Assembly: GCA_948099385.1 (NCBI GenBank)
Contig: CANUEZ040000113.1
Location: forward strand, 6,460,501-6,524,500
Direction of reading: 5' to 3'
Length of the DNA: 64,000 nucleotides
Source of the DNA: Fasciola hepatica
Taxonomy: Eukaryota; Platyhelminthes; Trematoda; Plagiorchiida; Fasciolidae
Shown here: piece by piece, positions 57,703 through 64,000 of the stretch
Numbering within the stretch: position 1 is the stretch's first letter
Layout: each line of letters begins with the position of its first letter
Translations under genes and position numbers: made by a program
The notes under the pieces: model-generated
Told to the model about the DNA's origin: nothing
Database searches by the model: none
The model's input: the letters and a program-made list of their open reading frames with translations, nothing else

Positions 57703-58844
57703 TTATGGGTCCGTTTACGTCTGGGAGCAACCGTTCATAGATATTATTAGTTAGTGCTCTTACTCAGCGGGCTTTCGCGGTCAGTAATACGACCAGTCAA
57801 CGTATAGCAGACAATGATGAAATATCTAGTTTTCTGAACGTCCCTTTGTAGCAGATCACGGAGTTGATCTTATTTAATCACACCAAATACTGTCGAGCGG
57901 ACAAACTTCGAACGTTTTGAACTTTAGTGGAGCAATAACTATTTTAATGCATGACCTTATGAAAACGACTCAAATTTGTTGCTGTCCTGGTCAGTGACCT
58001 GTTTCGTAGAAAACAAACTTGTCTTTTCTCTGTTCTCATGTAGTGAACAGAGAAAAAAGGTTTTTGATTCTCTTTGAAATTTGATTGGCTTCATTCGAAT
58101 TCGGTGTTTCACGTATTATTGGGTCATTGTGACGTGCAGTATACGTCAAATCGGGGTCATCAAGCAAGTCACCCGAAGGTCGTTACGTGTATTCTTTTAA
58201 CCGAACGCTTCCGAGTTCAAAGGATTCTGTTGCACACTGCAGTTAATGCTGCTTTGGCGGTTGGTAGTTGTTCACCCTGGTCCATACGGTACTGCTGGTT
58301 TCGTGCCTGCCCATTCTTGATGGGTTACATCTTCCGTGTCCCTTTGTGACAGCCGCCTCATCGTCTGATCCGTGCAGTTTGCTGAATTTCTTTATTCCAT
58401 TGTTACGCATAAGTACTCAGTTTGGCTTGGACAACCGTTAACAATGCACTAAGCGGAGGCTCTTGTTCATATCAACAGGAACTCCAATCGGAAACGAAAC
58501 TCATCGATAGTAAAAAAAAGTAGACAGAGAACTACAAATAATAGTATTATTTACTGGCTAGATGAAGAAACTGTGCAAAGCTAGAGATCCGTTGGTCACC
58601 AAATCCTCCACTGTGTTTAACTGCTGAGTAGGCTTGTAATCAAACATGGGGCCAATGTAGCAACAACGATTACAAAGTAGGGAAGGGGGAATAGCACTCG
58701 ATAAAAAACAATAAAAAATGACGCTATGACTTTCTTCTTTTTCGCCGTAAACTTGCTGATGATTTTTACCCATTTTTTGTGTGAATGATATTTCTGTATG
58801 TATAAGACATGAGTGTTCGACAGAGAGATCGCACAGCATTAGCG
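57703..58844. other. No recognisable feature
   Basis: A 91-codon plus-strand frame (58074-58349) has no known domain and no splice support. No ADSL exon was seen. Confidence 0.35.
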
Positions 58845-59620
58845 TCACTGACTTCTGTTGTATGCTATTTCCCTCAACATCTCTAACCAAGGACAGTCGT
58901 TGACCCTTGGGTCCAAATCAGGGTGGTGGGAAGCATCAACTGAAATCAGTGCTGATGCTAACCTCTTCTTACCTCTGAGCCAAGTCATGGCCTGACCGCC
59001 GCATTGCTTTTTCCAGCCTTGCCCACCACGTGCGACTAGAGCACAGGAGGATAGACGATAGACAGGCATTTGCAAAGCATGGACGAACCACCGGAGGCGG
59101 TGGGGAGCGGTCTTGTCGTGAAGAGAGCGGATATTCGTGCCCAACACACGACGGCGCACCTCGTCATTGCTCACTCAATGTTCCCATCAGATGCAAGCAA
59201 TGCTTCGAAGACATCGGTTGTCGAAAACACAGGAAGACGCCAAGCATCTTCAGCGTGAATTGACCAGGTCTCGCAACCGTACAGTAAAACACTACGAACC
59301 CCGGCGTTATACACCCGTCCCTCAGTAGAGATCCGGATGTCCCGGTAAAACCACAGGTGTTGCAGGTTTTCGAAAACTGCTCTGGCTCTCGCTGTGTGTG
59401 AACTGATCTCTTCCTGAATACCATCTTCAGGTGTTATGATGTTGCCGAGGTACTTAGAGTCGTCAACTAATTCTAGTTGACCAGCACAAAGAACGAATGC
59501 AGACGCAGGCTCCAGCAAATGTTGAAAAAGTAGTTCACACTTGGAAGGTGCAAAGCACACACCGTATCTGGATACCTCAGTCATTGCAATCACCTCAGTG
59601 AACGTCTCATTACAAGTCAT
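58845..59620 (-). pseudogene. RTE-like LINE reverse transcriptase C-terminal fragment
   Basis: Minus-strand frame 59620-59171: YGVCFAPSKCELLFQ, ELVDDSKYLGNIITPEDG, TEGRVYNAGVRSVLLYGCET and WSIHAEDAWRLPVF; then 59174-58845: NDEVRRRVLGTNIRS, HRLRWFVHALQMP and GGQGWKKQCGGQAMTWLRG. It is the same block as at 46251-47109 but a different subfamily. A frame change at about 59170 and the absent catalytic part show that it is a dead 5'-truncated copy. Confidence 0.85.
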
Positions 59621-59717
59621 GTTTCGTTATACTCGCTTCCAACCAGGATCGGTTAGAGTGCGTCGAGGAGGCGCAAAAATGCAGAAATCCAGACCAGACA
59701 GGCCACAGCTTACTAGA

Positions 59718-59719
<2 letters not shown>

Positions 59720-59774
<55 letters not shown>
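59720..59774. repeat. (AT)n microsatellite
   Basis: About 55 bp of uninterrupted AT. Confidence 0.95.
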
Positions 59775-59780
<6 letters not shown>

Positions 59781-59828
59781 CCCAGTAAGATAGCAGCATC
59801 GTGCAGAAAGCATCGCAAACATTATCAC

Positions 59829-60060
59829 TCAGTTATTCGCGCTCTGGATCTTCGCTTTAAAGAACTGCGTGGTTCGGGTATTCGACGTTAGACACTTTTC
59901 TACCTGGCAAACGTTGGCAGCGTTATCCTCATCTGACAAGAACGTTGTCCCCAGGGCCATGTAAATAACGATGTTAAACGGAAAGAGAGAGATCAAATGT
60001 GATATGGACAACGTTTCGTGGTGAATTCGGTTGAAAGGTCTCTGTGAGCTCGAATTCAGT
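59829..60060 (-). mobile_element. Possible Penelope-like element terminal sequence
   Basis: Contains GGACAACGTTTCGTGG near 60006 and, on the minus strand, a 60-codon open frame with no domain. It lies 3' of the Penelope-like RT fragment in the minus sense, where the terminal repeat or C-terminus is expected. Recognised mainly by position. Confidence 0.3.
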
Positions 60061-60299
60061 ATCGGCCATTCATGTACAACACTTTTGTGTTGAAAATTAA
60101 TTTCTGTAGTACGGTCTTCAAGAAGAAGCGAGTTGAGCGCATAGTTGCTTTAGATTCAGCCTCAGTCTTAGCCTTCCAGTTTTTCTTCGGAATACCACGC
60201 AATATATTTTTAATAGTTTGTCCTTCATTACAGTATTATCCCCATAAAGATGCTCGAATTACGATTGCGCACAATCATTATCTGATTTTAGTGTCATTT

Positions 60300-61275
60300 T
60301 GTGGTTTCTCGGGAATTAGTCATTTGGAAATAATGGGAAGGACCGATGTTATGATTAATAGCAGGATTCTGATATCGGGATTACAGTTGTTTCTTTCGCT
60401 GATTGTACCGGAAGGGATAGGCTTTGGACCACCTGAGGATATTCTTCTTTTGTTCAATGACTTCATCTGAGTTTTGTGAAAATCCACCTTTTCTTGTAGA
60501 ACAATATTTGTAAATAGTGATGTAACGTCAAAAGAACACATTATCGTACCGAATGTGTTAGCATTACTTAAAAGTTCACAAAATGGGAAGGAATCTCGTA
60601 GAGTGTGGGTGCTGAGACATTTGTGCACTGGTTGGAACACTTTAACCAACCACTGGGTCATTTTGAAGTGTGGTGATTCGTACATCGTCATTGTGGTGCG
60701 TAATGGCACACTGTGCTTGTAAGTCTTTGGAAAACCATATAAAATAGTTGTATCACAACCTACTGGTCTCCGATTTTGTGGCTGCATTTCAGTGCTCAGT
60801 CCGTGCAACAAGGTTTTGTAATTCATGTGCTATTTGCTTATCAACCAGTTGAAAGTTGTCTACCACGGGATCATGCTTGAACTTGATATTTTCATCCAAA
60901 CTATCCATCATTTCATTGACACAATTCTTCCACTTTATCCTTTAAGACAAAGCCCTGACATTTGTCTGATTCAAGACCAAACAATTGTGGAATATGTTAC
61001 TGGCGATAGTGCTTCGCATTGTTCATCCTTTTGAGGACATTTCTGTTTAACGGTCGTTTAAAAAACCACGTGCTATGTTTACGAACTTGGCTTTGAACCA
61101 GCTCCGATGGGATTTACTGGAGTGAACCAGTTCGTTGATCTGATCGTAGAATCTCTCAAATTCAGCCTTAAGGGAAGAATTGTGCGTTTTTAGAGTACAT
61201 TTAAATTTGTAACTCAGAGGTAGTGCCTCCAATTGGAGTCTCGTCAGGGTTTCGGTAGATTGGTTGCGCACGAAT
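60300..61275 (-). pseudogene. Penelope-like element reverse transcriptase, truncated
   Basis: The minus-strand frame 60826-60320 reads LYGFPKTYKHSVPLRT, the Penelope hallmark (YGLPKxHKxxxPLRPI), then HFKMTQWLVKVFQPV, and MCSFDVTSLFTNIVLQE with the first catalytic Asp. Upstream, 61271-61047 (RNQSTETLTRLQLEALPLSY) is plausible N-terminal sequence, separated by stops. The expected YxDD catalytic motif and the GIY-YIG endonuclease are not seen, so the copy is incomplete at its 3' side. Such elements often carry hammerhead ribozymes in their terminal repeats, compare 53618-53674. Confidence 0.8.
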
Positions 61276-61329
61276 TTGTCCTATTTCGTGGGGCAGTTAT
61301 CGTCGACGAAGGATTTATGTAATGGCTTC

Positions 61330-62330
61330 TCTAGATTGTTTTTCACTGAACAGATAATTCTGCGAATAGTGATCGATTTGGATTTCGAAAGTGTTACCTG
61401 CCCCATAATGTCTAAGTATAATTTATCGTAGCGAAAAATGGCCTAGTGGTCGATGGAAATGCTCCAACCAGTACACGAATGTCTCAGCACCTACACTACG
61501 CGATTAATTGCAATTTTGTGAACTTTTAATCAACATATTCAACACAATAAATTTTGAGTTTATTTAAAGAGCGAATATTGGACTCACTTTGCCACCAGAC
61601 ATCCTTAAACCCCACATTCTGTTGTACACTGGAAACATCCACTTTCATCTTGTGAAAGTGATAGAATTCGTATCCACACGGTCTCACTGTGTTCACTAAA
61701 AAGAACTGACAAACCCTTTCTGTGAGGTCTGGAGTCGTAATTCACAGGAACACCAACTGACGAGACGTAATTACATTTTTCCTTCGCACGTTCATCTCCC
61801 TAGGATAAGTCTACTCCGTTGATATTATCTCCAGAATAACCCACAAGCGTTCTCGTGAAAAAGAGACGAGAGATTGTGTGTTGAGCGCTGTTCGAGACTG
61901 TTGTCGTCACTCGGTCCGGAGTTGGGGGTAGGCTGACGGGATCTCATCCGATATTTTGCGTCCGAGGATGCGCCCAAGTGCAACCTGCAAAGCAGCATAT
62001 TTATTACACTCGAACCGGTATTGTATTGTGAAGTTCATTTGCTTCTCCCAAAGAAAACCTCGAGTTGATGGAACATGACAAGGGGTGGTGGCTTTATTTA
62101 TTGGCGGGCCGGGGTCATCACGACACAGTGCTGCCCGTTGACTTATGAAGTGTTTTGTAGTCGAACGCTGGCCAGGCAGAAATCCACGATCTCAAACACT
62201 GGCACCGATTGTCCGCGATCGCTTATCCATTGAGCCTAGGCTCACTTTATTCATGGTTAGCCACAAAGTGCCGACCAATCCCTTACTGTTGACCTGGAGG
62301 CACACCCAGTAACATACTGCTCCGCACTAT
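61330..62330. other. No recognisable gene
   Basis: CTGACGAGACG at about 61757 resembles the first part of a hammerhead core, but no GAAA follows at the right place. Otherwise nothing recognised. Confidence 0.3.
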
Positions 62331-62339
62331 TTACCTAGT

Positions 62340-62600
62340 GAAACCTGGTAGCGAGCTGAGCGATGGCGGAGCTGATTACCACTTCGTGGGTTGATCGGCG
62401 GAAGCTGAGCTCAAATGTCATCAATAGTCAGCAGTTCGTGCCACCCAACCGCGGTGTTCGAATGGTTATCATGGTAAGCTTCAAACCCTTCTGCCCCGGG
62501 TTCGAATCCCTCTTCCGCCGCCGACTGCTCCCCCAACTAACAGCCTCTGGCCGTGAACCCATTCCTAAAATAGTGTACAAATACCACATCATAAAATGAA
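62340..62600 (+). repeat. SINE-like sequence with tRNA-type B box
   Basis: Contains CCCGGGTTCGAATCCCTCTTC at 62496-62516 and a possible A box (TTCGAATGGTTATCATGG) about 40 bp before. It ends in an A-rich stretch (AAATAAAAAGAAAGACAAATAG) after 62600, like a SINE tail. Its head differs from the SINE family at 55-58 kb. Confidence 0.45.
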
Positions 62601-64000
62601 GTAAATAAAAAGAAAGACAAATAGACGAAACGCTTTTACTGTTGTTCGTCGTATAAAGTGAAAGCTCAGTTGTGCCTGACTGTCAGCCGTGGTCTTTACT
62701 GCGCCCCAAGTTTGATTAAACACACCTTATTTTTAGCAGTTACTATCTCAATAATAGCATTCTCATTGATATCATTTCCGTTTTTATCGTTTTTCTGACA
62801 CCTGTGTTGTTCGTAGACCTCAATCTTCACCACGAACAGATTCGTTTACCATGCACGGCGAAATATCAGAGAGTTGGCTTAGCCTGATAATGTTTTAAGA
62901 TATTATGAGGGTAAACAATGAACAAAACATCTGGGAATTTGTTCTTTGCGGAGTGGAACCTTAACGATAAGATCAACTTTACCAATCATAGCCCGCAATT
63001 TTCATAAGCTCTCCATTGCCGAATTTAGTGTTTGGATGACAAACGTCTCATCATCAGCCGAAGCGACAAAATCATTGGTGCACAGATAGTTGTCATGAGT
63101 TCATTCTGCATCACATTTTCTTTGTCCGGTCTCACTTTACCTTGCCACTTTTCATGCACAAAGTAGATCGTTTTGATGTGAACGTTTAGTTGCGTGTGTT
63201 TCTTCGTTGATGTATATCCGTGTAAGTTGATCGAGAGACATACTCACGGCATAAGTGGCATGCAAAATTGTGTATGGGGTACGTTGACCAAAGTTAATCG
63301 ATCAAAGCCAACAGTAGGCACGAATTAGCGGGATTATGATCTCGAAGGAATGAGCTGAGTAGTATCTGTATCCAGTTCGTTTTTTTGCTAATTAGAAGCC
63401 TTCACTGTGGTTCGGGGAATTTAACCTTAATATTGTCCCGATTTGAACCAGTTAGTCACTATATAATACCCATCTAAATTGGCGCGAAAACGTAGTTTTT
63501 TCCTTCACCTATGTATTATATTTCCTGCCGTTTTCTTATGGTTCACTAATCCTTCACAAAAAGAACAATGGTCATCCACATAGACCTGCGTGGTAAGTGA
63601 TAATAGAATGTACTACTAAAGATTAGCAACGGAATAAGATTAGCTAAAAACTGTAGGAAGATCGATTCCGAACAGCCCCAACTTCCGTGTGATCCACTGC
63701 ACGAAGGGTACACCGATAGATAAACCGATAGATACACCGACTGGACAAGTGGAGATCGAACAGAGCTTATCAAACGGTCGTGAAGCGAGTGATCATTGGC
63801 TCGATCGGCGTCACTGAAAGCGCTAACCTCTTAATTGTGATTGAAAGTTAAGAACAGCACCGAATTGTGACCAGACTTTCTGTTCCAAACTGCTCTGGTC
63901 TACCCTAAAAATCAATCCAGTCGGTATGCTTGACGTTTATCGCACAACCATCTAGTAATGTAAGTTTTATGTTAGGTTATTCCTAACAGAGTTATCGGTT
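62601..64000. other. No recognisable feature
   Basis: A short GATA-type simple repeat at 63711-63740 (ACCGATAGATAAACCGATAG) is the only structure seen. No ADSL exon was found. Confidence 0.35.

Noticed and set aside
59915..59960. CAGATGAGGATAACG on the minus strand as a hammerhead core
   Set aside because: The first core bases are wrong (CAGATGA instead of CTGANGA) and no closing helix is found.
61750..61800. CTGACGAGACG as a second hammerhead core
   Set aside because: The bases after it give no stem II followed by GAAA and no matching stem I, so the motif is incomplete.
54630..64000. Further ADSL exons
   Set aside because: I looked for the GATSCYVGDNTD, SSAMPYKRNP and similar conserved blocks and found none; the following intron probably extends past the window.

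Overview
The window reads as nuclear DNA of a metazoan, most likely a parasitic flatworm (trematode or cestode). Support comes from the mix of repeats (CR1-like, RTE-like and Penelope-like retroelements, BEL/Pao LTR elements, tRNA-derived SINEs, long (AT)n runs), GT-AG introns including a 40-bp one, and a minimal type I hammerhead ribozyme of the retroelement kind. The species cannot be fixed from sequence alone. Only one host gene is recognised with confidence, the 5' part of adenylosuccinate lyase (ADSL) on the + strand. Nearly everything else is transposable-element DNA, mostly decayed.

Layout. 1-9.3 kb: a decayed minus-strand CR1-like LINE (ORF1 and ORF2 remnants, about 3.2-8.3 kb) and a 194-bp direct repeat present at both ends of the region. 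9.3-17.9 kb: a patchwork of LINE reverse transcriptase and endonuclease fragments, a minus-strand BEL/Pao element (RNase H and integrase) and three copies of an AT-rich repeat. 17.9-18.3 kb: the C-terminal end of another minus-strand BEL/Pao. 18.3-25.2 kb: a nearly complete plus-strand BEL/Pao with two LTRs of about 377 bp, Gag zinc knuckles, protease, RT, RNase H and integrase, broken by a stop and several frameshifts; it has a four-unit tandem repeat of about 135 bp just before its 3' LTR. 25.2-28.7 kb: nothing identifiable. 28.7-33.7 kb: a CR1-like LINE with an open 957-residue ORF2, joined to the 3' end of a related, older copy.

36.4-54.6 kb and beyond: ADSL. A 47-bp first exon, a 40-bp intron, a 134-bp second exon, then a 17.9-kb intron and a 150-bp third exon. 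Splice phases match and the joined reading frame matches the ADSL N-terminal region. The remaining exons were not found, so the next intron appears to run past the window end. The 17.9-kb intron holds a 578-bp terminal-inverted-repeat element, a LINE fragment, and a very large, almost perfect inverted repeat: arms 39456-43198 and 49335-53069, about 3.74 kb each, around a 6.1-kb spacer. The arms differ by four AT units in a microsatellite and, where I compared them, by single substitutions. Their inner ends fall inside an exon-like reading frame that continues as a diverged version on each side. A well-formed hammerhead ribozyme motif (53618-53674) lies between the right arm and ADSL exon 3. 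The last 9 kb (54.7-64 kb) carry SINE copies in both orientations, an RTE fragment and a truncated Penelope-like RT.

The most unusual items are the intronic palindrome with its paralogous inner junctions, the hammerhead ribozyme, and the element shared between the 578-bp foldback unit and the palindrome ends.
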